NCBI GenBank assembly: GCA_902806565.1
Contig: CADCXA010000034.1
Span: 434,001 to 498,000, forward strand
Source: Hypoxylon rubiginosum
Lineage: Eukaryota; Ascomycota; Sordariomycetes; Xylariales; Hypoxylaceae
Direction of reading: 5' to 3'
Length of the DNA: 64,000 nucleotides
The translations under genes and the position numbers were made by a program. The notes below the pieces were generated by a model that saw nothing but the letters and a program-made list of their open reading frames with translations, did not search any database and was not told where the DNA came from. Of this stretch, positions 44,729 to 56,060 are shown piece after piece; the first letter of the stretch is position 1; each line of letters opens with the position of its first letter.

Positions 44729-47700
44729 ATGCCTCCACACGTACCGCGCAAACGAATGCGCAGTCCGTCAGATGACAATGGTCAGCCTTCAAGCAAGTCG
44801 AGAAAAGGCAAGGGCAAAGCCAGCCCAGTAGCACCTCTGACGCCTCGAAAGCCTACCCTATTCGAAGATCTTGACTCCGACGTTAATAAGGGCTCGGCGG
44901 AGAAAACAAAACAGGCTCTACGGCAAATGCACGAAGACTTCAATGACAGCGATAGCTCTCTCAGCTCTCTCTCCGACGCTGACTTCGAGGATGTCCCCAC
45001 TGCTAAGCGGCAGAAGGTGAATCATGACTCAGAGGGATCAGACGACGAGGACATGGAATTTGAGGATGTCCCTTCTCACGAACTCCAGCAGCCGGACCTC
45101 GAGTTCGAGGGCGATCTCGAGTTAAACTTGTACCAAAACAACCAAATTACCTTGGCCAAGGAGCTGGGAAAGAAAGGCCCTTCAAAACGAGAGAAAGCCA
45201 TCCGCGTCTCGACCCACTGCATGCACGTTCAGCTTTTACTTTGGCATAATGCCATCCGAAACTCCTGGCTATGTGATGAGGAACTCCAAGCTATTATGAT
45301 CTCGCATTTGCCCCCGAGACTTTGGGACGAAGTGGATCGCTGGAGACTAAGTAGTGGCCTAGATATTCCCGACGAGATACCGAAGAAGCTTACAAGGGGT
45401 AAGACCAATCAAAAGGGAAAGGGAAAGGGAAAGCAACGCGCCTCTACATCCACGAGAGACTGGGGCGATGCCGCAGACCGCCTTGAGAAAGGCACCCCTG
45501 ACATGAGCCATGGTGATCCCCTTTTTAGACTCATGAAGGGTCTTGTATCGTGGTGGAAACAACGGTTTAAGATAACCTCTCCGGGGCTGCGCAAATGGGG
45601 TTACATGGATGCCAGAAGGCTAGGCAAGCTAATAAAGAGCTTCGAAACAGATGATCATGATCCAGACCGTTTTGGAGAGCGCATTACGACTCTAGAAGAG
45701 TTGAGACTACACGCCCAGGAATGTACCGGCAGTCGCGACGTTGGGTCCCAGCTCTTTACTGCACTTTTGCGTGGTCTCGGGCTCGAAGCGCGCATTGTGG
45801 CAAATCTTCAGTCGCTCGGATTTGGATTTAGCAGGATCGAGGACGCAGATGATGAAGACACCGCTCAGAAAGGCTTGACGAAGGCTGGCGGATCTACTTC
45901 ATCTACCCCTGGAAAACCGAACGGAAAGAAGAAGGAACGGGTGAAACCAAAAATTCGTCGGGTGAAGAAGACTGACAAGCACGCTCTGAAGATGGACTTG
46001 GATGAATCAGATGAATATGCCGAGCCTCTAACGGAAGAGAGCAATGATGATTCAGTAGTCGATGTTACGGACACCCTCAGCTCAAAACGACCCAAACCCA
46101 AGGCCTATGACAAAGATCTTGAATTTCCACACTATTGGTCCGAAGTCTTGTCGCCGGTGACGAAACAATTCCTTCCTGTCGACCCCATCGTCAAATCGGT
46201 AGTAGCAACTAGCAGAGACCTTGTCGAATCCCTAGAGCCACGAGGAGGCAAAGCCGACAAGGCGAAACAAAACATGGCTTACTGTATCGCTTTTTCTCAA
46301 GACGGCACCGCGAAAGATGTTACAGTGAGGTATCTTAGAAAGCAGATTTTTCCTGGTAAAACTAAGGGCTTTAGACTACCTGAAGAGAAGATACCAGTGT
46401 ATAACAAACACGGCAAAGTTAAAAGATACGATCAGTTCGATTTTTTCAAGTCGGTCATGCGAGGATATACCCGCGGTGACAGAAGACATCCGATTACGGA
46501 GATAGACGAGGCCGAAGACTCCACTGATTTGAAGCCGGCGAGGCCAGAGAAGAAAGAGGTTAAGGAAGGGGAAGAGACCCTTCAGTACTACAAGACATCC
46601 AAGGAGTACGTCTTGCAACGGCATCTCAAGCGTGAAGAAGCTCTATTTCCCGACGCTATTCCCGTCAAGGTGTTTCGAAACAAAGGGAAGGGTTCCAAAG
46701 CGGAAGAAGAGGACGTATATCTTCGAAAGGATGTCGTAGCAGTGAAGAGTGCGGAGACCTGGCATAAGCTAGGCCGTGCTCCGGTGGAAGGAGTTCAGCC
46801 GCTCAAGCATGCTCCTTATCGAGCGGCGACCACAAATAGACGGAGAGAGATCGCCGAAGCTGAAGCAGCAACTGGCCAGAAAGTTCTGCAACCCCTTTAC
46901 AGTATTGAACAGACGGACTGGATCATACCTCCTCCTATTGAAAATGGTATCATTCCAAAAAACGAATACGGGTATGCTGGAGTTTTCCTTCACGCCATAG
47001 TTCAAACTAACGCAGGTATAGGAATATTGATATGTTTGCCGAACACATGTGTCCAAAGGGTAAGCTATGCAATATTGTCTGATGTTTCTTCTCACTGACA
47101 ATAGTAAAGGTGCGGTCCACCTCCCGTACCGCGGTACTGTTCGAGTCTGTAAGCGACTCGAGATCGACTACGCGGAAGCTGTCGTCGGGTTTGAATTTGG
47201 CCATCGGATGGCTGTGCCGGTTATTCAGGGTGTTGTCGTTGCTCTGGAGCACTTTGAGCGCGTGATGGAGGAGCTCGAAAAGGATGAGGCAGAACGAGCC
47301 AGGAAACAGAACGAGAAGCGACGGAAAGAGGTATTGACCACGTGGCGAAAATTCTTGATGGGCCTACGAATTGCGGATAGATTTCGGCAAGAGTACGGTC
47401 ACCTCGATGAGTCAATAGAAGTGTTTGGCCACGACAATACTGCCGACAAGAACTTCGAGACCATGCGTGAAAGAGACGAGGATATGGCCGGCGGATTCTT
47501 ACCTGAAGGATACGAAGAAGAGGAAGCACTCGCAGTAAAGAAGCCTCGCCAAAGTTCTGGATTATTTCCAGTCGCTGACGAAGCTGAGGATTCGGATGAT
47601 GATGACGATCCTTTTCAAGTGGAGTACGGCAAGGGAGAAGACGAGAATCCTCCTGCTGAGCAGCCATCTAAGCCAGAAGCCCCAGCTAAGGCGACACCCA

Positions 47701-47825
47701 AGAAGGCAGCTCCGAGACGATCTACACGCAGACGGTATCGAAGTTTTTTCAAGTCTTCCGATGAGGAGAATGACGAGGAAGAGAATGACGAGGAGAGTGA
47801 GTTCGTCAACTCAAACAGTGATTAA
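44729..47825 (+). CDS. RAD4: Rad4/XPC nucleotide excision repair damage-recognition protein
   Basis: Three exons (44729-46971, 47022-47059, 47110-47825) with two 50-nt introns give 998 residues; the middle exon is only 38 nt. Rad4/XPC detects helix-distorting lesions and starts nucleotide excision repair, bound to Rad23. The N-terminal quarter is acidic and Ser-rich. A transglutaminase-like core follows (GSQLFTALLRGLGLEARIV). The beta-hairpin domains come next: EYVLQRHLKREEALFPDA (BHD1), then HAPYRAATTNRRR. The BHD3 entry NEYGNIDMFAEHMCPKGAVH is produced only after splicing. The tail has a Lys/Glu coiled stretch and Asp/Glu runs. I prefer the ATG at 44729 (MPPHVPRKRMR) over the one at 44603. 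Confidence 0.9.
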
Positions 47826-48226
47826 TCAGTACATCCGGTCTATGCGGTTCATCCCTAGTCACGACTATGACGAGGAGAATACTATATGGTTTAGTGATAG
47901 GAATTAGTGAGGACCCCTCATCATTAAAATAGATTATGTGCCCCTGTTAATGGTTAAGCCTGACAACGAGAAGTGATTTCTACATGATGGTCCTACCCGC
48001 CTTACCATGGATATGTAAAGTGCATATAAAGACATAAAGACATCCGGCACCCCTTTTATTTCGTATGAACTCTTTCAATTCACATGTCGACCCCACGCAT
48101 CAGTGTTTTCCGACTTCTCACATCGAAAGAGCCCAAACTTCCTTCACAATTAAAAAAAAAACGAGAAACAGACTTTACTTCCCAGTCGCTCGTCACGATA
48201 TACAGTCTGGCTGACCCTAAATCATC
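47826..48226. other. Intergenic region
   Basis: It holds the 3' end of the Rad4 transcript and the promoter of the small ORF. I see nothing else. Confidence 0.4.
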
Positions 48227-48511
48227 ATGGGCGAGGAATCTGTCCAGCTCGATCTCGAAAAGCTTAATGCTCTTCATCGTTCCTACCTTCGACAGTTAGA
48301 CGACGAGTTTCGCCGGCAATTTTTGAATACTATCAACCCAAACCATGAAGAATTCTTAGAGTATGTGCGATCGAACTTCCTCCTACCTTCCGACTGGAGA
48401 GAATCGACAGGATATTACGAACCTCCTTTTGAGGTCGTTTCTCGATACAAGGAATGGAAAATAGATGATCTTTCCAAGAAGCTCGACCAGGCTATGAGAG
48501 GAGTAACCTAG
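48227..48511 (+). CDS. Small protein of unknown function (94 residues)
   Basis: A single uninterrupted frame with a reasonable start context (ATCATGGGC). The product is charged and probably helical, with heptad-like Leu spacing in LEKLNALHRSYLRQLDDEF, and it has no signal peptide or membrane segment. I do not recognise a family. The amino-acid mix looks like a real soluble protein, not a chance frame, but this rests on composition only. Confidence 0.45.
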   Translation: MGEESVQLDLEKLNALHRSYLRQLDDEFRRQFLNTINPNHEEFLEYVRSNFLLPSDWRESTGYYEPPFEVVSRYKEWKIDDLSKKLDQAMRGVT

Positions 48512-49357
48512 ATACCTAGGTTCCTAGGAGGTACTTAGTAACTCCAATAACGGCCCATCCATTGCCTTTCCTGGGAGATAATCTCCTGGCAAGCTTTTAA
48601 GGGCTATCATGGTCTTTCACCAGTTGGCTCTACGAGTTCATCGATATACATCAGTCATGGGTGGTGGTTTGTTATGGATCAAGAGAGGTTAGGCTGTCAA
48701 AACTTGACATGGGGTCGTCAGTTATTACACCCGTTAATGATGGTTGTCATCATATTCTCGTACGACAGTCAATACTCAGTCTTTTCCCGAGATACGGCAG
48801 TTTTGCGAATCGCGATACATGCCTAAGTGTAATAACTAGAGGGAGGCACTTTGCTATGGCATAGTAATAACAATAAGGTACCTACCTAGGTATGCGGCCA
48901 CTTTTGCCAATTATCCGAGGAAGATATGAGTAGGCCTGCTGTTTATTGTTTACGGTAGTCGAGACAGTGCTTCATATCAATAGCTTCGTACGCAACTGAT
49001 ACATCTCGTAACACACTTGTCTAATTCTTAAACAGGTAAGGAATAAAGCTATCGAAAGCCACTTAATACTCTTGGTTTCCAAACCTGCTATCGATTCTTT
49101 AGTTACCATTCTTCATATACATGCTTGAATTGAGTAGAAACACAGAATCAAGGAGCGTAGAGATAAAATAGTTAGTGCCAGAAGTAAACAGAAGTACATA
49201 TTATCGCCTTTTGACTTGCTTCCCCAGGTTTCCATGCTGGCATGTCTCTTTGATGTCTACCTCTCAAGTACTCCGTAGAAGGATAAATACTTATAAGAGG
49301 TACCGAATCATCTTACGATCCTAGCTTTGAATTATTCCCATTGCAAGGCCACCCCCT

Positions 49358-49527
49358 GGGCGGCACAGTAGCCCGGAGTTTCCGGAAGCCTCACCCTCAC
49401 CCTCACCCTTATACCTAAATGCCCCTATTCGCAAGCTCGCGCGCGTCGGCGGAGGACGAATTTTTTGCTCCTCGGCTCGCTTCGCTCGCCTCCGTCGCAA
49501 AAAATCCGCCCTCCGCCTCCCGCGCGC
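49358..49527 (+). repeat. Hairpin element, copy 1
   Basis: GGGCGGCACAGTAGCCCGGAG is followed 80 bases later by an imperfect inverted repeat (49438-49527). Its arms run from GCGCGCGTCGGCGGAGGACG to TCCGCCCTCCGCCTCCCGCG and its centre is CTCGGCTCGCTTCGCTCGCC. A second element with the same centre and the same leading word lies at 49894-50057. Confidence 0.7.
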
Positions 49528-49553
49528 TCACCTAGGAGGCCTTAATTCCTAGA

Positions 49554-49602
49554 TACCAGGTGCCAGGTGCCAGGTGCCAGGTGCCAGGTGCCAGGTGCCA
49601 GG
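49554..49602 (+). repeat. CCAGGTG heptamer tandem repeat
   Basis: The unit CCAGGTG is repeated six times without a break, with partial units on both sides. Confidence 0.95.
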
Positions 49603-49893
49603 CCAAGTTACCTTACCTAATTCAAAGATACCAGGATTCCAATATTATCATATAATATATAAGGCCATATCAGAGTCTTGGCAACCCTTTTTATTCAATT
49701 ATACAAGGTTAGGCTACCTGATTTAAGCTGCCCAGGCTATTAGACGCCAAGGTACCCAAATCCTCTTAATAATATAATATTACGTATATAATTATATCAA
49801 GGTCTTGGCAAACCTTCCTATTCTAGTAATTATTTATTGATACATTCAACCCCAACATAAGAACCCTTTGTAAATATAAGGCCCCCCGCGCTA

Positions 49894-50057
49894 GGGCGGC
49901 ACAATAAAAGCCTGAGCTTTGGGTTTGAATTCTTAACCTTTCAATTAGGATTTCTTTTTTGCGCGCGTAGGCCGCAGCGCCTCTGGATTGTTACTCCTTG
50001 GCTCGCTTCGCTTGCCTCGTTGCAATAATCCTCCGGCGCCGCGGCCTTGCGCGCGCG
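49894..50057 (+). repeat. Hairpin element, copy 2
   Basis: GGGCGGCACAATAAAAGCCTG leads, and the inverted repeat spans 49961-50057. Its arms run from GCGCGCGTAGGCCGCAGCGC to GGCGCCGCGGCCTTGCGCGC and its centre is CTTGGCTCGCTTCGCTTGCC. The arms differ from copy 1 but still pair with each other. Confidence 0.7.
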
Positions 50058-50089
50058 GTTTTGCAATGTGATATAACTTTAATTTGGTA

Positions 50090-50110
50090 GTGGTGGTGGT
50101 GGTGGTGGCC
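50090..50110 (+). repeat. GGT triplet tandem repeat
   Basis: An uninterrupted GGT run of about six units lies at the 3' side of hairpin copy 2. Confidence 0.9.
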
Positions 50111-50867
50111 GTGGCCTCTCTTCAAAATTCTGCCCTATTATACCGCCTTCCCTATTTGGAGTATAAAGCCTATCTAAAGCCTATCTAGGGACCTAAATCC
50201 CCCTTACTTTACCTTACGTAAGCAATTTCCTAATTCGTACAATTCGTACAAATCCTTCCCTTCTCGCCCTTTTTCTCACCCCTTCTGAACGCCACGTAAC
50301 GCCATAACGCCACAAGCACCTATGAAGCACCCATAGCCAACAAATTATTTCCTAATCGGGAAGCCCCACAGGCTCGCACCCTCCTTCCTATTTGGGACTG
50401 CCTTTCTCACCCACACGACAAGACCCCTCCCAAAGCTCGGGCACTCCGGGCAAACCACTAACATCTTCTCCCCTTCAGATGACGCACGACTAACGGCTCT
50501 ATCCAAGCATACACAGTATCTATCAGTGTACTCACAGTCCCTTACAATATCGGAACGCCGAAATTTGCCATTTGCATTTACCATCGCCAGAATGTCTCCC
50601 ATTACGTTCAGGTATGCTCCCTACTTGATCCGGTGGACATTCATTGCGCGTAACACTGATGACTTGCCAAATAGTGGAGAAACATGTGTGGTCGCGCTTC
50701 ACATTCAGTCGGAAAAGGGTTTCTACATCCGAGAGGACATCGCGAGGTACCACTCGACATCAATAGACTAGTACATTAGAAAAGAGGAAAAAGAGCCCGG
50801 CAGCTGGAGATCAACAAATCTGATATCAGTGTATCTTTCGTGGTGAAATACCCCTGATTGCCTTCCA

Positions 50868-51418
50868 GGGATTAGCAGTTACCGGGAGTCTATGATTATA
50901 TTCATGGACTATTGTTGCCATAACGGTCTGGACGATAACGACACCGATTTTTGGTCGAGGTATGGCGACATGCCGCGTACCGGCCAGATGGTTGACGCGT
51001 GGATTCTTGGATTAGTATTAGGAGCCAAAGGATTCCAGAACAGCATATTTCGAGCTTTGGTGAATACGGGATTTAATGCCTACCCTGATGATTTGGGTAA
51101 GATCTGGTCGGCTACTCCCGATGGCAAGAAAGCCGGGTTACCCGCTCTCATCATGGATACGCTTGTCAGCGACCTGATTAAGAAGGACTCCGACCACTTC
51201 CTGAAGCGTGACATGAAGTCCTGTGGCAAGGAACCTTTTATGGTTGAAGTCTTCATGTCCCTCGTCCAGAAGCTCAAGGCGACACAGACTTGGATTCATC
51301 AAGTCAGAAAGAGGGGCGGCTCAAGCTCAAGCTCGATATCAAGAAGCTGGAACATATCATAGAGCCGGAAATTGACGCATTCGCCTATCTCTACGCGTAT
51401 CAGGAGACAAAGGAGTAG
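50868..51418 (+). pseudogene. BTB-domain protein C-terminal part, probably broken
   Basis: From a CCAG acceptor-like site at about 50864-50867, one frame reads GISSYRESMIIFMDYCCHNG and continues to 51362. The part DAWILGLVLGAKGFQNSIFRALV, then SATPDGKKAGLPALIMDTLVSDL, matches the region after the BTB core in fungal BTB/POZ proteins. The core itself (the histidine-lysine and Tyr-Phe region) is not found upstream, although an exon at about 50590-50770 is possible. Near the 3' end the frame changes: a second frame carries KLEHIIEPEIDAFAYLYAY to a stop at 51418. Either an intron of about 40-50 nt (GTCAGA donor) or a frameshift is needed. I call it a fragment or pseudogene; role unknown. Confidence 0.45.
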
Positions 51419-54051
51419 TGGGAGCACATTCAGCTTATAGCGTCTGTAGGACGGGAATTCTAATTCCAGACTTCTGATGGTAGCATAGAGTTCCGCCTGG
51501 TCTTCGCAACATCAGTCGAAACGGTAGTAATAGTCGCAGACCTGCCTTTATAAAATGTTTCAGGCTTATTGATAACGAAACATCGTGAGCAGTGCTTTGC
51601 TTTGACCAGCTATTTATAAATTTCGCAGTCGAGGCAATTTTAATGAAGTATTTTCCGTTTAAAGGGGTTAAAGGGGATAGGTATATGTAGGTAGCCAAAT
51701 AACTGATCCTTCTCCTACCTAGGTAGCCTTAGGAGTAATCAAAACTTCTCAAATCAAGAATATACGAGCTACAATTTCTCATATCTTCGATTTGATCTTT
51801 AATCTCTCAATTCAATCCACTCATTCCCTGTGAATATGTCTAATAATTCTTTACGTCACACTACTTGCATTAGTGGCAAAGTCGATGTAGGCATCGGGTA
51901 GCTACATATCGGATCGTGTCTTCGTCCTATGGGAAACAGCCTAGGCTGAAAGTTGCAGGATCTCGAGGAGAGGCGTGCTGACGTATTCCTAATTAAAACC
52001 ATATAATTTTCTAGATCTCGGAGGGGTAAGGATCGAAGCATTCCCCAGATCTCGGATCTCTTGATGCTAGCCGTCCTGTATGAGCATGGTACAGACCAAT
52101 CTAATCTGGCATAAAAGGACATCTGATCTCGCTTGGCGATATTGCATACGTTCGGGAGAGCCCACGTAGACTTAGTAGAAGATCTTCGTTTCCTCGGCGA
52201 TGTCAGGGGTTGCTTGAAAAGCGAGCGAGAATGGTAAGCAAGGACTCTCTTGTTTAAGGCATGAACTTGGGGTCTAGATGTTGGAAAAGGTCTCAGCTCC
52301 TGCATCATTCTCTGTTACTTAACGGCTAAAACCACGTCAATGACATGTTAACGGCCAAATGTTGGCTGGTGGGCGGTGCTACCTCATCTTCGCCCCCCTT
52401 AGCAGCCCCAATAGAGACAGCCCCAACCACGTAACCTCTAAGATGAGATTCGTGATTCGTTCATACACTTAGCACACAGCGATAGCACGACTCGTATGTC
52501 GCGCCACATAGAGGCCATGCATTGTGGTCTTCGGCTTAGTCTCGTACTCTTTGGAGCCTCGGAAATAGTACCATGATGGAGAGGTCGGATACCTGCATCG
52601 ATGCGAAGCCAATAGTGGACTGAATACGTCTGTCGATCGCAGTGCAAGAGTGACGCAACCCTTTTAACTCTCCGAATAGCAGATCGGAAACAAGCGAGGG
52701 TTGGGCAACGGCAGGCAACCCAATTCTACCACGATATGTTGCAGTGATACATAGTACATACCTTAGGTAGGTATAGATGTCTGCCCAAAAGGGGCAATTC
52801 AGTGTTGGTCAAGCTCCTTCGGAGGATTCCTTGAGGCTAGTTAAGGTTAATATGGTAGAAATAGTAAGATATGGTAGCACGGCACCTATTAGAGCCTCAA
52901 GAGATGGGTAGTCAAGGTGCTGTAGACTTTGCTGTTCGAGGTGCTACTCTCCTTTAGACGATTCCACTTGTGGTACCGAACCACGAGATCTACGCATGTT
53001 TGAGCAATATAAACAAGCCTTATGTGGTGTAACTGGACACATCCGCCAACGGCAGAGTCCGTACGTAGTATCTCTTTACCTAGGTATATCCTTGAACGAT
53101 GCCAGATCGATGGAGTATCTGTAACGGCCCATCACCATTCGGGAAACTTCCGGGATGTCCACTTAAGCCTATATGTACCTCGTGGGTAGTGTTCTTCACG
53201 AAACCGCATATAAGTTCCGTTTCTTAACCCTCCGACGCCCCTATATAGTCAAAACTCGGAACCCATCACCCGTTTATAACAATTCTGACCCCTGACTTTC
53301 ATTGATTTGTTGTACGATTTCATGATATACCGGTAGGTATATGTGTATTATATAAACAGGATATAGCCAAATATCCTTCTCTATATGGGAAGATGTTGTT
53401 TGGCAAAAGGGTGATCCCGATACCTAATAGCTGGCATATTACGAGTAGCTTGCAAGGAGGCTAGTTATTCGAAAATACTACAGCCCCCATGTACCAAGGA
53501 TTGAGTTCCGTGTAGCCGGCATAATGATACGAGGGAGATTTGTCATGATATGTACTACAAAGTGAATCATATCATCTCATGAGGGTTGCAATAATAGCCC
53601 ATGAGAGGTTAGGAAGTATACATGTAGTCATCTGAACAAAGCATTAGACGGATCGAATAAATACCAGGGATATATGAATGGGTACCTACCTAATATGTAA
53701 TATATAACTCTAAACTGCCTCGTTCTTCACCGCTCAGTTCCCAGGTAACTAGACAGTGTCTACCTACCTCCCTACCTACCTACCTCATACATACAAAGTC
53801 TAACAATACAGTGCGATATCGCACACTTTATCATTTGACAGAATTTTCCTTACCTTCCTGTCTATGTAAGGCTCAAAGCGACTCTAGGACCAAGGGTTCA
53901 AGAGAAGCGCCCTCAAGTCGATCAACAATTTCGTCGCAGCAGCTTCTTGAGAATATCCGTCAAGGTAGACATCACGTACCTTAATATATAGGGGTACGCT
54001 GGTAACTTTTCTTTGTGTGAGTTGTATCAACTAAACTAGTACAATTTTATC
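51419..54051. other. Intergenic region, 2.6 kb
   Basis: I find no supportable gene. The minus-strand frame 52308-51856 (150 residues) has a basic, Ser/Arg-rich composition typical of chance frames. A CCTA microsatellite lies at 53757-53786. TACCTAGGTA-type words are scattered through it. Confidence 0.45.
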
Positions 54052-55808
54052 ATGATTTCCGCAACCTCTCTAATTGGCATCTTTCTCTTTGCTGTCTGGA
54101 CCGCCCGCGTCTTATGGGCTTGGTATCGGCTTCGGCATATCCCTGGTTCATTCTGGGTCTCTTGCACCAAGATCTGGCAGGTCAAGACCCAGATCAAAGG
54201 GGCATGGCACTATGAATTAAGGAAGCTTGGGGACCAATACGGTATGTCGCTCACGGTCATCCTTTATTCTACCTACCTAGGTGGCTAACCATAGTGAAGG
54301 CGATCTCTTCCGCGTCGGTCCAAACCAGCTCATGACTGTCGATGTCGACATCGTTCGACGCATGGCCCATCCCAAGTCAGCATACACCAGAGCTCCATTC
54401 TACCAGACCTTCAGGTTCAATCCTGCACAGGACCACTCCTTCTCGCTCTTGGATGACCAGGAACATATCCGACGTCGAACCAACCTTGGTCCCGGCTATA
54501 CAGGCAACACCCATGTGGAAATCTGTATAGACCGACAAGTCGCACGTCTAGTAGATTTAATCCAACGAAAATACATTTCTACCTCGAATGAATACCGACC
54601 CTTGGATCTAACAGCAACTACTTTCTTCTTCGCTATGGACTGCATCGGCGATTTATCCTACGGCCAACCCTTCGGCTGTCTCGATGAGGGTACCGATGTT
54701 CATAAGTTCACCAAGTGGAACGAGGACTTCTTCTCTATTGCCATTGTCATAGCCAACTTCCACTGGTTGACTAAGATATTCTTTAGACCCCCTTTCAACA
54801 AGATCTACCCGTCAACTCGAGATAATGACGGAGTTGGTAAGTACATGGCGTAAGTAAAAGCTAAACCTCAGCGAAGTGTACTTAATATACCAATATTTAC
54901 TTACACCTGGTTAGACTTGCCCATGAGGCAGTTGAGAGAAGTTTTGGCGACGACAAGAAGCGTCGGAGGGATGTACTAGCATCGTTCATCGAACAGGGCG
55001 TTACGAAGGAAGAGGCGATTAACGAGCTAATGCTGCAAGTGTGAGTATTCTCTTGGTCCCCTTGACTTGTACCATTATAGCTGACGAAATACGTGCAGAG
55101 TCGCAGGAACAGACACCGTCGCAACAGCAATCCGTATGACAATACTATTCCTTACCAGCAGCCCCGTCGCATACGAGAAACTCAAATCAGAAATCGACGA
55201 GGCTATTTCGAAGGGCAAGATTAGCTCACCTATCAGGGATACCGAAGCACGCCAGCTGCCGTATCTCCAAGCCGTCATAAAGGAAGGTGTGCGCGTATTC
55301 CCTGTTGTCACCGCCACATTCTTCAAGAGGGTACCCAAGGGAGGCGATGTTATCAGTGGGTATTTCGTCCCTGAAGGCACCGAGGTCGGCCATAACGTCT
55401 TGGGCATCATGCGATCGAGGAAGTACTGGGGCGAAGATGCGGACATTTTCCGCCCCGAGAGATGGATCGAGGCGGACGAGGAGACCTTCGAGATGATGAC
55501 GGGAGTTGTGGAGACCCTCTGGGGAGCCGGCCGGTACAAGTGCCTGGGGCGCGCCATTGCCCAAGTAGAATTGAATAAAGTATTTGTCGAGGTAGGTTCT
55601 CCTCATCCTCACCTCGCCGATTCCCGTCCAATACGGTATCCTATCTGGTGTTCGTTTTACCCCTTTTCTAACCAAGTCCATACCATAGTTGCTTCGGCGC
55701 TTCGACTTCGCGGTTGTTACGCCGCAGCACCCGGTGGATATCGTGAACTCGGGTTTCTTCCTCATGTCGGAATTGAATATGCGAGTTACAGAGAGAAAAT
55801 CAATATAG
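54052..55808 (+). CDS. Cytochrome P450 monooxygenase
   Basis: Five exons (54052-54241, 54300-54849, 54915-55040, 55099-55591, 55689-55808; introns 58, 65, 58 and 97 nt) give 492 residues. An N-terminal membrane anchor (residues 1-25) is followed by the oxygen-binding I-helix VAGTDTVA (from V290), the EGVR form of the ExxR motif, FRPERW, and the haem loop LWGAGRYKCLGRAIA with axial Cys437. The usual Phe of the F-x-x-G loop is Trp here. The RVGPN and MLQVVAGTDT context resembles fungal pisatin-demethylase-like P450s. It would act in the endoplasmic reticulum with a reductase; the substrate is unknown. Short single frames miss the last exon, which is read only after splicing (LLRRFDFAVV). Confidence 0.88.
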
Positions 55809-56060
55809 AACCGAGAAAATGCATGGAGTATTTGAAAGAGGAAGAAGAGTTATCGAAAGTTACGGGGCTGTCTTTAGTAGTATAGCCTCGCTAGGCGGCC
55901 CCTGAATGATGTGTCTGCTTTCTTGGAGGGTCTTCTCGGATGATGCCTAAAGCCAGGGAATATGAGCCCAGTGGCATTACTCAGTTATGATTCCTCAGAA
56001 TGTGGATAATGGATTCATTTCACTCTTTCGTGTCAGCGGGTGGACTAACTAGTGAAGTAT

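Larger units (their letters stand above)
48512..50344. other. Repeat-bearing intergenic region
   Basis: No gene is seen in these 1.8 kb. The region holds two long GC-rich imperfect inverted repeats, a CCAGGTG tandem and a GGT tandem, listed separately where useful, in a background rich in CCTAGG/TACCTA words. Confidence 0.5.

Noticed and set aside
49554..49602. Possible CRISPR-like or centromere-type array
   Set aside because: The units are 7 bp without spacers, a plain tandem repeat.
51856..52308. 150-residue minus-strand ORF
   Set aside because: Basic, Ser/Arg-rich chance-like composition, no domain, no splice partners and poor start context.
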